The notes beneath the pieces were generated by a model. The model made no database searches, was not told where the DNA came from, and saw only the letters and a list, made by a program, of their open reading frames with translations. From positions 181,567 through 210,973 of the forward strand of contig MNCI01007580.1 of assembly GCA_015680685.1 (NCBI GenBank): a stretch of DNA of 29,407 nt. The letters run 5' to 3'. Position numbers and translations under genes: made by a program. Below are positions 1 through 11,800 of the stretch, piece after piece (positions within the stretch are counted from its first letter, which is position 1; each line of letters begins with the position of its first letter). The stretch is from Gnetum montanum (taxonomy: Eukaryota; Streptophyta; Gnetopsida; Gnetales; Gnetaceae).

Positions 1-595
1 GGCGGGGAAACCAGCGGCGGCGGTGGAAGAAGAGAAACCTAACCCTAATTGCTGCCACCCTTACCACGTCAACCGCGAGCCACATAAAAAAAACACACAC
101 AAAACCTTAAGTTTATATTTTATTTCATTTTAAAAAAAGGCACGCGGTCGGTCCTCATTTTATTTTTATTTTTAGTGGCAATCCTGATTATATCCTTTCC
201 TGTTTTTTTTTTTTACCATCAAGGTATCAAGTATCAACCATATTCTCAATGTTAATCTTGCTACTAGTTAACCTAAGCTATGCTTTTACACAATTAATGA
301 TGAGGTTGCTTGTGGTATGATACAGTGTATTTTTAATCTCATGGCGAAGCAAATTTTGAGCTTTGATTGTGGCAAACCTAGAACTAATGATCTGATGAAG
401 GGGTATTTCACTCTCATGCATATGAACGCATCTGACTTGTTGGCGATGAATATATATGATTGCGTTTATATTTGGAGCAGTCGCGAACCAAGATTCTGGA
501 TGTGGTTAGACGGATCTGTTGATCAAGGACCTATGCTTAGCATGGGTGAGGTTGGCCTCAACAGCAACATGTACCAAATGACAAGCTTATCTTTT

Positions 596-709
596 AGTAG
601 TTTAATGGGAAGATTCTTGATTTGGTAATTCAAGGTATGGGTTTAATTTGGGAGTAGTTTAATGGGAAGATTCTTGATTTGGTAATTCAAGGTATGTGTT
701 TAATTTTGG
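596..709. repeat. Tandem duplication, 57-bp unit, two copies
   Basis: The segment starting AGTAGTTTAATGGGAAGATT recurs immediately after itself with a period of 57 bp (596-652 and 653-709). Only a few differences separate the copies, such as GTATGGGTTTAAT against GTATGTGTTTAAT. It looks like a recent local duplication with no coding content. Confidence 0.9.
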
Positions 710-960
710 AGTGCAATACTGAGTTAGAAGATTTTAATTTGATTATGTTTTGTTATAGGCTAAATAAGGATCATTATTAGAGGCTTAATGTTCATTTTGC
801 TAAGGTAAAGTGTAAGAGGGTTTTGTAGTGGAATTAAATATTGTTAAAGCATATAGGAGTGTTGGAACCTAAAATATTTTTAGAGGTAAATATTGTTAAA
901 CTAGCTCAATTATATATTTAAAATATATATCTATAATTTGGCCCAAAGACTTTGCAAAAA

Positions 961-1086
961 CTTATCATCACTTGGAGCCACAATGTTCATCCTATCAAGT
1001 GGGATCTTGGGAGGGTAGGTAGATGAGTGAAAGCTTAACCTCTTTGAGTGGCTATGCCCAGGCTCAAACATCTTACCATCACTTGG
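961..1086 (-). mobile_element. SINE-like repeat, diverged and internally deleted copy
   Basis: Read on the minus strand this matches the SINE at 24745-24906. Shared parts are the GAGCCTGGGC..AGCCACT block, the following AAAGAGGT..GCTTTCACTCATCTACC block, and the tail ATAGGATGA..TGTGGCTC..GTGATGAT. Relative to that copy it lacks about 25 bp between the head and the B-box-like region, so it is a degraded member. No clear target-site duplication is visible around it. Confidence 0.65.
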
Positions 1087-1319
1087 TTCATAATTTTAGT
1101 TCATATATTGTATTCCATAACAATTTTGGTCAATTATATGATGAGAGGAAAACTAAATTCAAGTTTGGTGATAAATCTTGTGATACGAAATATTTCTGAA
1201 TTCTCATAAAATTGTTTTTTATACATGCTCCCCTTGCCCTTCCGAACTTTATTCTTTATGCATTACAGTCCAAAGATAGAAACATAGAAGCTGCAAATTC
1301 ACTCATAGAAAATATATGT

Positions 1320-1806
1320 TGGCATTATGGATGTAATATTATTTAGCATTACTTAGAAGCACTTAGGGTGAATATGTTGACATTATGGATGAAATATTAT
1401 TTAACATTACTTATAAGCTTTCTTAGAAAGTTATAGACAATATTATTCAGACTCAGAATGTTATATAAGCAAAATATTATTTAGCAGTTTGATTAGTAGT
1501 TGGCCTCTCCACCAAAAAGTGTTTAGAATTTCAATACCCCTAATATGTTTAGAAATCTCATGAATAGAAGTGGTGGGCCCTGACTGTTATTGACCTATTA
1601 TTATTTAGCATTATCTTTGATTGGTAGTTCGCTTCTCCACCTGATTAGAATTTAGATACCCTTATTATGTTTAAAAATCTCATGAATAAGAATGGTAGGC
1701 CTAAATATTATATTTAGCATTATCTTTTGATTGATAGTTGTCCACTCTACCAAAAAAGTGTCTAGAATTTCAATACCCTTATTATGTTTGGAAATCTCGC
1801 GTATGA
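1320..1806. repeat. Degenerate tandem repeat block
   Basis: Two related motifs repeat here. GACATTATGGATG..ATATTATTTA occurs at about 1320 and 1378. A longer unit of about 115-125 bp (TTGATT.GTAGTT..CTCCACC...AGAATTT.AATACCC..TATGTTT..AAATCTC) occurs three times, starting near 1490, 1616 and 1728. Copies are clearly diverged. No coding potential is seen. Confidence 0.7.
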
Positions 1807-1938
1807 GACTGATTGAATCCACCACTCCACCGATAGGGGAAATTTCGTGAATGGGGAACTACCTGATCCTACCAATCCCTTGGCAACATTTCTTGCATGG
1901 TACCACTTGGTCTCGTTGCTCACTTGACAACAAATAAA

Positions 1939-2050
1939 TTGAAAAGTTTGAATTAAACAAATGATGTTGTGATGGTTGAGAAAGCGGTTTATTAACTTGA
2001 AAAGTTTGCATTAAACAAATGATGTTGTGATGGTTGAGAAAGCAGTTTAT
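1939..2050. repeat. Tandem duplication, 58-bp unit, two copies
   Basis: TTGAAAAGTTTG.ATTAAACA through GGTTGAGAAAGC.GTTTAT is repeated head to tail with a 58-bp period (1939-1996, 1997-2050) and very few mismatches. This is a recent local duplication in non-coding DNA. Confidence 0.9.
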
Positions 2051-2799
2051 AAAACCTGGATTAGGAGTTAAGTTGCAGCACTTCTAACAACGTTTTATGA
2101 GAGATAAATTTGTGAGAAATCTTTTATCTTAAACTTTCTGAAAAATCAACTTTGTAAAAATCTTTTATCGTAGCATTTTAGCTTTCTAAGCTGGCTTGGA
2201 AAAATCTTCAACTTTGTAAAAAAAATGGCAGCATTTTAGCTTTCTGAGAAATCTCTGTGAAAAATCTTTAACTTTCTGAAAGGTCGCAATTTTTATCTTA
2301 CCGAAAACTCGCAATATCTTCCCTTTGAACTTTACGCAACAATAATTCACTAATCTTCTAACCTCTCAAAGTTTATTTGCCAAAATAGAGAATTCCATCT
2401 TCAGAAAGATGAGTAAAACTTTATCCAAATCCTTTTAAGACAAGAAGATAACCACTTTGGCCAAGTTTGTACGTTGTTATGCACAAAATCCTAAAGCAAA
2501 AAAACCTTTTATTTATAACTTATTTATCAATCATTTAGTGGCCAAAATTCCAATCATAAAAATGGGGAAAATGGGGGCAAAAGTAAACCCTTAAACTGAA
2601 TAGGGAGTACAAGAGAGCTCTAACTTGATCCTACTAAAACCTCCGCAGTTAGCCATTGATTGATTCAACAGCAATGGTGAACATTAAAACTGCTCTGCCA
2701 CCTGAGATTGCTGGCAGCGTAAAAAATGTCAGCACCTTTCAATTTTGTCTTCAATTTTCCAGTGTTTTTTTCATTTTTTGTGTTTTTCAATTCTTCAAG

Positions 2800-2881
2800 G
2801 TGCTGCTGGGATTGACGATTTAAAAATGCGTTGCAGCTTTATCGTGAATGCCTCAGAAGAGCCAAATTCATTGGGCATACG
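2800..2881 (+). CDS. LYR gene: exon with the LYR motif
   Basis: A pyrimidine-rich tract ending CTTCAAG precedes the exon, and the donor is CATACG/GTTAGC. The LYR frame (LQLYRECLRRAKFIGHT) is closed upstream by a TGA at 2813-2815 in its own frame. The acceptor frame (GAAGIDDLK) is shifted by one base relative to it, with the crossover at the five-A run 2822-2826. Confidence 0.6.
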
Positions 2882-5800
2882 GTTAGCTTTCACAAACCGA
2901 ATGTTTTCCCGTTTTTTTATTTTACGTATAGATGCCATTGTGCATGGTCGGTTTGGAATTTGGATCATTGAGAAAATTTTTCCACTCTTTCCAAATGTTT
3001 GTATTTGTGTGCCCCAGCAATCGTGCAAATAAGTTTTTGTTTTATGTATCTTCATGAATGATAACAGAGAACGCAGGAACAGGATTTTGATTATCTTTAG
3101 TCTCAAAACCTAGTCATCAGATATAATAATTCTGCCACTAATGTTAGTTGATATCTTTTGGACATCAAGGCAAGGAAAATCTTGAAAATTATTTATGTTT
3201 TCGTCTTGTAATTTTTTACATTATTATATCTTATATCCTGATTTCTAAATATGACTGCCTCTTTTACTTTTTCTCTGGCAATTTTTGCCTCGAAGAGAAA
3301 TGTTTGATTCATATTTTGACTGTATTTAGTGCCTGGACATGCTAAGCTCTGTACATTGTCATGTTTGTTTGGGATTGTAATGGTTATGACAGACTTGTGC
3401 TGGGAGGTCCTTTTTTTTTAAGGTGTAAACCTGCAAGGTTGAATGAAAAAGGAAAATATAAGGAGAAAAAGAGAATGTTGAGAATCAAAAGAAAGAACCA
3501 CGTTTTCCTATTAGAAATCTCGCTCTAAATAGGACTAGGGCTTCTTACAATGCATTACAGTGCATTATGGGTCTGTAATAGAAATCGATTTCCCTGTTTA
3601 CATAACCTTTTAGAAGCTGCTTCGCCTCTTTTACATAATAAAAATTTCAATGCCAAAATTCAGCAAATCCCTCATTCGGTTTTGAAGATCTTGGGATAAC
3701 ATGGCAGATTTAAATTCTTGTACATGCATCTATAATATTGCTTGCATGCAGTGCAGTGCATAAAGAAAATGTATTTACCAGGAAACCGGATAACCCATAA
3801 GAAAGCCTAGATGATTTTGGCTTACGTGAGGATGGATATTGGAAAATTGCAACGTGAAGAGATACTATATGAGGTATTTGCAAAATTTGGTTTTGAGTAG
3901 AGAACTAGATACGTTTTTGAGGATTTTAATTCTCACTACACAAAATGTGCAGATTCATGCAATGCATTATTCCTTGCAATCAAAATGCGGAGTGCAGATG
4001 TTGAGGAAGTTTTTAGTTCAAGGGGATTGCATTCCAAGTTGAATATTAATGTTGCTATTTAAGAGAGAATTATTAGAGACAGTAACGCAGCATTAATTGG
4101 CTTTGTTAATACTAACTGGTTACAGGTTTCAATGCAAACTTGTTAAAGTATTAGATATCATATTGATTCATTTGAGAAATCATAGCTAGTTAATGAATTT
4201 GTAGAGGGCATACATCATCGACAAGTAACTACATGTATTAATTGCAGGGAGTTCTATAGCCACTTTGCCGTGCTTTGACAAGGGTTTGTGAATCTCTTTC
4301 CTTTCTATTCTCTTTCGTCTCAGTGCTTTTTGACGTGTGGTTAGTTTTCTCTTTCGTCTCAGTGCTTTTTGACTTGTGGTTAGTTTTCTCCTAGATTGTT
4401 TGACTTCCATTTGTATTCGTGGTTACCTCTAATTCACACAATAAGGTGATGTCTCAAATGTAGTTCCCATTGACTTGATAAAGATTTCAGTACTGCAGTT
4501 TCAATCCATCATTGGCTGATAATTCATGTATGCCATGTGAACTGAACTGTGATAACTTATATGCAATATGTAGAATAGGTCTTTTCTACTAGTCATACTT
4601 TGTGTTTCTCCTTTGTCCTCATTACCCACCAGTTTGTTGCTCCTGCAATTTCTCTCCAATTTGAGTGGTCTCTAACTGGACATACCGATCATACCAAGAA
4701 GAAGTCTGTGGTCCACTTTGAACTGCTCTGCATAGGATATGGATTCCTTCTTGCTATCGAAATCACTACCATCTATAGACTGCTGAACTTGATGTACCTG
4801 CTCTTGCATTTCTCTTGTTTTCTCACAAGGAGAAGCATTTATTTGTGAACCTGTAATTGAGACTAAAATTTTGTAATGTCCAGACCAGTAAATTTATGAA
4901 AAATTACATGAACAACAATGTTTATCAAAAGTATGCAATAATTCTGTAGTTTGAACTTTGAATACATCTTAAAGATACTGTCCTAATAGGAGTGGTGCTA
5001 CACTAAATAACTCATACAGAGTTCTACATGCAATATTCCATTTATATCTTAAAAAGGCAGTTGCACGACATCTCAATAAAATATGTTGTTCATCCATGAT
5101 TACCTGTAGTAGACATGGTCTACATACTTGATCATATTGTTGAACTTTTTCATAACTTTTGGTGTCACCCAATTAATCATCGTATTTGCATAGAGATTGT
5201 TACATGTAAATTTACTCCACTTGTCCATCAAGCTTTCCTTCTCTGACACGCTATCAACAGAACTGGAGTTTCTTTTGATTTTCACTATTCTTCGTCCATT
5301 CCCCTGTGGATTTGGCCGCGTTCTCTGTTAGCCATTAAGGTTATGTTTCGACGGTCTATGACTGTCTTCATGGTAGCCTTTTTTTACCTCGTTTCTTACG
5401 AACACCTGCAAAGTGAGCTTCGTCAAGTCCAGAACTTTACCTGCAAAGTGAGCTTCGTCAAGTCCAGAACTTTATTCCATTGATGATCACCATATGGTTT
5501 GTCAAGATTATTCCAGATATTGTTGAGAGCATCAAAATCTAAAGTCTAAATTTCCATCAATTCATTAATGATGTGGCTGTAAGAAAGAACTATATGACCT
5601 CGATTAATAAATGATACATACATTGGTCCTCCTTGTCTTTGTTACTGTTTTGATTGTTAAATTATGCGGGTCAGTTAATTAGTTGGATTTTTTTAAAAAA
5701 AAAATTATGTAGAAGAGTCAACTGACGTAAAGGGAAAAGATATTTATTCTAAACTCCTAACGGGAAACCTACTAATGTATTGTAAGGAACCTTGGTTCTA

Positions 5801-6450
5801 GTTAGAGCTAGAGTTTTAACGGACAAAATAGATCTTTCTTCTGCTTTTCTTCATTCTATGTGTCTTTGCATTTTCTTGTTTCATTCACCCTTGCAGGTTT
5901 AGAGTTTTGAATAGCAAGATAATTTCATGGATGGGTCTTGTCTATACTCTGACGTTTTTCAGTAACTTTTTGGCTTGAAATATGATAAGATTTTTGCGAT
6001 ATCCTGATAAAGCTGATTTAAATAAGCTAGCAATTTTTATTTAATTTACTTTGTATGTATCTGAGTTGCTATGTTACGGGACTAATATGACTTAATCAAA
6101 TATTCATTGTTATGATTCAAAGGTTGGCTAATTGGACTCTGCTTTCTGCAGTATAATAATACAGAATTGATTGTTGACATGATTCGAAAACAGTTCAGGA
6201 AAAATATGCATGAGACAGATCCTGAAAAGATACAGCAAATGAAGGATGAGTATGTGCCAAATCATTATTTTTTCTTTTTATTATAGTAGTGGCTAATTCC
6301 TCTTGAAATGTATGTTGGTTGGAGAATACCTTTCACCTGTAGTCTGATCCATTTCTCAAAATTTCTATAAACAGAGCTGCAAGAGGTCTGATCAACCACA
6401 TGTTGCATGAATCAGAAAAATTGACAGGGCGAAAGCTGGGCTCTCGCTAA
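2800..6450 (+). CDS. LYR-motif (Complex1_LYR-like) small protein; 5' end unresolved, possible frameshift
   Basis: Three plus-strand exons can be joined: 2800-2881, 6152-6249 and 6375-6450. The first carries the family hallmark LQLYRECLRRAKFIGH. The second reads YNNTELIVDMIRKQFRKN followed by METDPEK-type residues (F-R-x-N...TDPxKI), and the third ends LTGRKLGSR-stop. Junctions are GT-AG and the phases agree: 0 between exons 1 and 2, 2 between exons 2 and 3. This is the length and motif order of LYR proteins, small mitochondrial factors that generally bind acyl carrier protein and help assemble iron-sulfur or respiratory complexes. Which member this is I cannot say. The 5' part is odd. The acceptor at 2798-2799 opens a frame reading GAAGIDDLK, which would join the LYR frame only if the A-run at 2822-2826 were one base longer. 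It is therefore a pseudogene, a sequence error, or a gene with an unrecognised upstream exon. It is convergent with the large minus-strand gene. Confidence 0.6.
4310..4387. repeat. Tandem duplication, 39-bp unit, two copies
   Basis: CTCTTTCGTCTCAGTGCTTT and the following 19 bases repeat head to tail (4310-4348, 4349-4387) with a single mismatch (GACG against GACT). It lies inside the long intron of the LYR gene. Confidence 0.92.
4650..5576 (-). pseudogene. Eroded protein-coding segment, family not recognised
   Basis: On the minus strand an acceptor-like TTTCTTACAG at 5577-5586 is followed by protein-like sequence. Recognisable parts are NIWNNLDKPYGDHQWNKVLD, then VRNEVKKGYHEDSH, VKIKRNSSSVDSVSEKES and DKWSKFTCNNLYANTMINW, to a donor-like CTACAG/GTAATC near 5104. 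A second coding-like stretch at about 4851-4650 includes QEQVHQVQQSIDGSDFDSKK. The reading is broken by a TAG near the start, a TAA after HNLNG, and a 35-bp tandem duplication that shifts the frame. The phase into the second stretch also fails. I do not recognise the family. It could be a host gene fragment or a transposon-carried piece lying inside the LYR gene intron. Confidence 0.45.
5404..5473. repeat. Perfect 35-bp tandem duplication inside the minus-strand pseudogene
   Basis: ACCTGCAAAGTGAGCTTCGT and 15 further bases occur twice without any difference (5404-5438, 5439-5473). Read on the minus strand each copy carries VLDLTKLTLQ-type coding sequence. Because 35 is not a multiple of three, the second copy breaks the reading frame. 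Confidence 0.95.
6152..6249 (+). CDS. LYR gene: middle exon
   Basis: The acceptor is GCTTTCTGCAG/TATAAT and the donor is AAGGATGA/GTATGTG. The exon encodes YNNTELIVDMIRKQFRKN and then a TDPEKIQQMKDE segment, the conserved C-terminal half of the Complex1_LYR fold (F-R-x-N and TDP signature). It starts in phase 0 and ends with two bases of the next codon. Confidence 0.7.
6375..6450 (+). CDS. LYR gene: terminal exon
   Basis: The acceptor is ATAAACAG/AGCTGC. The first base completes the Glu codon split by the intron, giving E-AARGLINHMLHESEKL and then TGRKLGSR and TAA at 6448-6450. The intron before it is only 125 nt. An AATAAA at 6847-6852 is a possible but distant polyadenylation signal. Confidence 0.7.
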
Positions 6451-8651
6451 GAAAACTAACTAATGAAGTAAAAATGGCTTTGGGGAGTTGTCAAGGGATG
6501 TCTTTATTTTATTCTTGTAACTCTTGAAATTTACTTATTTGAAATTTTACCAATGGTGTTGTCCATGTGGATGTCAAAAAATCACTTCATTTTTAGTTTC
6601 TTCTCCTGGTCTGTGCCATCTTATTTTGATGTCTAGTATACATTTTGCTGGACCGTCCTACGTCATGACATGCATGCGGTTGTCCATTATAGTTATTGAT
6701 AATGTTCTCGAAAGTTTTCTGGGCAATTTTTTAAGTGGGTGGTCTTGAGTTAATGGTTTGAATATTCTGTAAACGCAGTTTGAAGTCACATACCATCTAT
6801 GGGCATGGTGAAAACTTGCTAAAACTATAAATTTGGCAATTCAACCAATAAAGGTTATGTAATGTCAAAATATACGTTTGAGATATGGTTAAGTAGACAA
6901 CCGGTATTTAAAATCATCATTTAGATTGGATCTCTCTCAAGCTTACCTTAGTATTGGAGATCTTTGGAGATCATTTAATTTTTTGTCAGGAAGAGCTAAT
7001 TTTTCTCTGTTTGATTATATTTCAACAGATTTGACCTCACCAGAATTCCTTGATGGGGATTCTAAATTACTCCGATTTCTTCCACTAATATCAAAATTTT
7101 TGTTCCTTAATTGATGTGAAATTTTTATTAATTTCAAAAATGTAGATTTACGAGTTGGTGAGGAAACATTTGAGATGTCTTCTTCTCCTGAAGTGGAGAA
7201 GTGAATGCAATTAAAACATCTAATTTTGTCCTCAATGACAAATACAAGTCATTGGTAGTTAATTTTACTTCATGATATGTTTTCATTTAAAATTTGGGTT
7301 ACCTTTCTCACAATCTAGGTTTTGTTTTGGAATTAAATAATGTGATGTAAAACCATGACATTCGAGTTATTTATGCCAAGGGTTTTTTTTTTTTTTTAAG
7401 CTAAGCAATTTTTCAATCGTACAACATGCCCTAAATATAGGAGCATTTATACACAATCATATAATGTCGATCATTTAGAAAGGGGTTCCAAATTTTGATG
7501 TTGAATTTAAAGAATATTATAAAATTCTATGTTTTGTCGAGTGATATAATCTTCTACCAATTTTTTAGAAAATAAAACAATAGATTGTCAAGTCTTTTTG
7601 GTATTATTAAGCATATGAAATTTTATTTTCACACCATTTGATTTTCGTAAATATGTTTTTTAGAAACCAATCTTCTTAATTATGAAGAGGAATTGGTATT
7701 ACAAACAAGCAAAACTTATATTTAGCTAATGACAATATAATCCTTCTTAATTTTTGCACCTTTTGTCATCATGAATGACAATTGTTTAATGTTTGTTTTT
7801 TTCTAGAAGAAAAAAAGATGTTGAGGAAATTAAAAATATATATTTTAAAGTTGATCATAGAAAAAAATAATATGAAGTTAAAGATATAAAAATTAAGTTA
7901 ATACCATTGATAAGAATGATCAAGCCACAATGATGAAACTAAAGAGAATAGAAACTTCTTTAAATATTTTTCACAAAATGTTTTTCCCATCTTACAAGAT
8001 AATATTTTTCTTGATCTTATAAGAATATTGTTAATTCAAATATTAGACCTTGTATTAAGAAGTGGGTTAATGCTAATGACAAAGACTCTTGATGTAAGGT
8101 CATTTGTCATGGACAATTTATCTCATCATTTTCTATTGAATCTTTCTCTTACAAAATTGGTATTTTGTTGCCAAAGGTTTCCATTGCTACCTCCTACAAA
8201 GGTTTTTAGTTGTTCCGAGTGAGATCATCTTCCTACTAACAATTAATTTTCATCCCTCGATTTTTCAAAGCATTCGTTCAATTCTAAGTTTATAAAGGTA
8301 AATAAACACCCCAAAATTGGGAAGTTTTTCATGTTTTCTCTGTTTGCTATGAGTAAACATCCCCAAAACTGGAAAGTTTTTTACTTTGTTTTTTCTATGT
8401 TTGCTACCCTCAATGAGAAATGGGTATTGCTGAATGCAAATGTTCTTTCAAATCATTCACAAAAGCATAACTATTGGGGTTACATTTTGGACTCAAAATT
8501 TATGCTGGCCCCGTTTTATTTTTACAAGACAAAAATAAGGGTAAATATAATCCGTCTCCATCAAGGAGAGCCAGATGTATAAGTTACAAAGCAAAAAAGA
8601 GAAATATGACAAGTTTTTGAAAAATATGAACCGGGTCAAAAAGAAAACCAC
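6451..8651. other. AT-rich spacer between convergent genes
   Basis: I see no coding sequence that I would defend in this stretch. It is very AT-rich, with a T15 run near 7383. It should contain the 3' ends of the LYR gene (plus strand) and the TrpD-like gene (minus strand). A minus-strand AATAAA at 8520-8515, about 132 nt past the stop codon of the minus-strand gene, is a candidate polyadenylation signal. Confidence 0.5.
8515..8520 (-). promoter_or_regulatory. Candidate polyadenylation signal of the TrpD-like gene
   Basis: A minus-strand AATAAA (TTTATT on the plus strand) lies about 132 nt downstream of the stop codon ending at 8652. Position and motif fit a near-upstream element, but such hexamers are common by chance in AT-rich DNA. 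Confidence 0.3.
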
Positions 8652-8873
8652 TTATTTGTATTTGTGGCTCATTTCTATGTACTTCAATAGCCTTTTTAAG
8701 GCCCTCCCACTGTCAATAGCTTCTTTTGATCTTTCTATAGCACATAATGTATCCTCAGAACCTGCACATCCAAGCAAATGGTCTGCAATTGCTGCATTCA
8801 ACACAATCCGATCATAAGCAGCACCTTTTCGACCTTCTAGCGCTGATAATCCCAGTTCAGTATTTTTAGCTAC
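8652..8873 (-). CDS. TrpD-like gene exon 10 (residues 501-573 and stop)
   Basis: The acceptor is TTTGAGTAG/GTAGCT. It encodes [35 protein letters not shown] and [20 protein letters not shown], then HKYK and TAA at 8654-8652. This is the conserved C-terminal helix region of TrpD-type proteins. Confidence 0.9.
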   Translation of the reverse strand, partial: VAKNTELGLSALEGRKGAAYDRIVLNAAIADHLLGCAGSEDTLCAIERSKEAIDSGRALKRLLKYIEMSHKYK

Positions 8874-11800
8874 CTACTCAAATATTTTAACATTTAAGTT
8901 GTAAGTACACTTCTTAAAATAAAATACAAAATGGATAGAATTTTGTCAGTTTTCATGCACATAAAATCCAATATTTGTAGAAGCATATAAATGCATACCG
9001 ATCTATCAGTTCTTGGTGTTAGCATGGGTTGAAAACCATAATCTGCAGCATTGACGTTGACACTGAAGCTTTCACGAAGAACTCCTATAACATAGAAAAC
9101 ATTTTAGGTAATGTTAAAAAATGAATATTGCGAAAGAAAAATTTGCAAAAAAGAAAAAAATTACAACATTTGTCTTCCTTCGTTTTATAAAATTTCTTGG
9201 TACAAAAATAACTATCACCAGAATTTGTCAAACATATAACTCTGTTTTCCGTTTAGATATAAAATCATTGTAATGACACAAATTTTGATCTTCATAATGT
9301 GCATACCATCCATTTGATTATTTTGCTGATCTGACGCCAAAGATCGAAATCCAGCACAAGAATTCACCGGCAAACCCTGCTTCCCCATTGCAGATATCTC
9401 TTTTGTTGTTAATGACAGTGAACCCTCCTCTCCCTGAAAGAATAAAATGCAGGAGTATAACAGATGAGAAATGAGTTTTGCTAACTTTTGAGTTCTAAAT
9501 GAAAGAGTAGAAAACTAGGAAAGCAAATGCATTAAAACAACAGAGCCAGATATGCTCTAAGAAGCAAGACCGGAAACCCAACTTATGAGAATATTAACAT
9601 ACTATTTCACAGGAATTTTTTGACCCACTTAATTGCAAGAAGCCAAATTGTTATTTTAATAACATGTGAAAATAATGTAGCTACGATAATCACAACTTAA
9701 CTATAGATCTAACTTCTTGGTCCAGGAAGATGAACTGGCAACCTCAGAATCATTTACTTATGGAAACAGAATTAGGAAACATGCAGAATACGCTGCAGGT
9801 TGCTGTGAAAAAACTCTCACATTAAGATGACTAAAATTTAAATGTTCAATAATTATGATTTCCTCTAACAAAGTAATTCAATTCAATTTAAACATCATAA
9901 TTTCACTGTCAATACCTTTACTACCATTCCAGAATCAACTCCTCTTCTTCGCATAAGCATGAGCAATGAATCTTGATAGCCACCATGGTAAAATCCAGAA
10001 ATCATTGCTACTCTTCCAGCTCCCTGAGATGAATGTCGACAACGTCCAAATGATTAACACAATTTTAAACAAGCGGTTTACTCGTAAAGGAGACATCATG
10101 GTACAATGATAAACAGTTCTGTTTATAGTAATAGTAATAGAAAATTCTGTGATACGTAAATTACTACCCAAAAAGACCTGATAATAATAAGTTTGTTCTA
10201 TTTTGTGTATGCTGGTTATCAGGGTTAACAGGTTTTCTAATTCTTTGACTAAAATGAGAATGGCCATGAAAAATGTGGTAAAATATTTAATTCTCATTTT
10301 TTATTATCATCATTGCAACTTCATACATTAAATTTTTACAGATTACTTACCTATATTCTGATGAATTTCGTTTATTTCTTTCATTTTACTCAACTATAAC
10401 TTAAGTCAACAAGGCATACCTTAATTAATTAGCATAGCTCAACAAGTTAAATCATGTACTTTAGGATCGTGCAAATCAAAGGTCTGATTCCAAAGGTATA
10501 CTGAGATACGTGCTGCCTGGAGGTACAGTAAAAACATGTTGAGGGTCTGTAAAACTATCGTCAAACCATCTGCCTATCCAGATGGGTCATCATTTATTAT
10601 TGGAATAAATGCAACCGTTATGATGTGGATGATGATGATTAAAGTTACAACGGAAACCTTTGCTCCAGTGTATAATATATTTATCATAACTTGTATTTCT
10701 TGTGAGTGGGTAAACCTTAATAGATAAAGCATATTTTAACAATTACTTAAGGTTCAAGTCAATGAGATGGGATAAAAGCACTGTTAACAGTAGTGACCAT
10801 GCATCCAATCAATTATTTTTTAACCAAAAAAATAAGATTTCAATGCAAGGCTCTTTTTCATACAACTTGCAAATGGAAAAAATTTTGGAGCTAAAATTTA
10901 GAACTAATGTTGGAATATGGCAATCTCGATTGTCAGAATCCGTAACTATTGTTAACAAATTCCATAGTTACGAAAATAAACATATTTAAACTCTGGTAAT
11001 GATTTGCTTTGTAACATGACCTTATATGGGATCACGACTGCTCATGTATGAAAAATCCTGCAATTGGATCAGATGGAATATGCCAAGTCAAGCTAAGAAA
11101 AGAAAAGCCATGTGTTGCTCTGCTAAGTAAAGTCAAGTTGAATCATGCATTTGTGCTTTCATTTATTTATTTTTCCTTTGCCCCTTCGCAAAGAGCATTC
11201 TTGAGAAAATTGGCTTTTAAAGCAATTTCGTAACAGGGCCGATCTTGTAACTTCAACAAGGCAATAGAGCCAAACCCCTTTTGCAGATAATTGCAAAATT
11301 GAATCAAAGTCAATTTGAATGTAGACAAACCAAAAAGTGATGAGAAAATCACCTCATGCCTGATGTATTTTATCCTCAATTGTGTGTCATTTAGTTGTGT
11401 TGTGTCTGTATATTTGATATACCTTTGCTTTGGGTCACTTTGAGCGTTTTATCTGTATTGAGCAAGGAAGTGAAAGTAGGTGCCAGTCACAGTCAACTCG
11501 CAGCAGACTGCCAATGACACTGCAGGTTGCAACCCTATCACAATCTGAGAATTTATGGTTTTTCAAGGTTTATGGCTTTGGGCAAGCAACTACGATGGGA
11601 CTACAAGTCGCAACCCAATCATAGTGCATTGCCGTATGGATGTGGGTTGCAGCCAATCACACTGTGGATCTGGCATTTTGATGGTGTTGATTCCAAGATA
11701 TTGCGGGCCAAGTGTGGGTTACAATTAAATTGCAAGGGCATTGCGGGTTGCAATGCTCGCAATGGTAAACTTCAGGATTTTGGTTTCTGTTCACAAGTAA

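Larger units (their letters stand above)
1..2799. other. AT-rich non-coding DNA with tandem duplications and a SINE copy
   Basis: No convincing coding region is seen. The first 90 bases are GC-rich and include a CCTAACCCTAA stretch, as often found near plant promoters or 5' leaders. They could belong to a gene lying off the left edge or to the distal promoter/leader of the LYR gene. The rest is AT-rich and contains a SINE-like copy (961-1086), degenerate repeats (1320-1806) and two recent tandem duplications (596-709, 1939-2050). A short ATG-led stretch at 2673-2717 (MVNIKTALPPEIAGS) ends at a GT and could be a first exon of the LYR gene, but its phase does not join the next exon. Confidence 0.5.

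Noticed and set aside
317-628. Plus-strand ORF of 103 codons near the left end
   Set aside because: Low-complexity, Met-rich sequence with no recognisable domain. It runs into a tandem duplication and is probably a chance ORF.
2795-3106. Minus-strand ORF of 103 codons
   Set aside because: It is antisense to the LYR exon and intron sequence and has no family features.
4969-5172. LINE-type zinc-binding tail (CRPC...EQHILLRC)
   Set aside because: The CX2C..HX4C pattern is suggestive, but the overlapping frame carries the longer protein-like reading. No reverse transcriptase is found nearby.
9935-10297. Minus-strand ORF of 120 codons
   Set aside because: It overlaps exon 7 in a different frame. 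The exon frame with proper splice sites is the conserved one.
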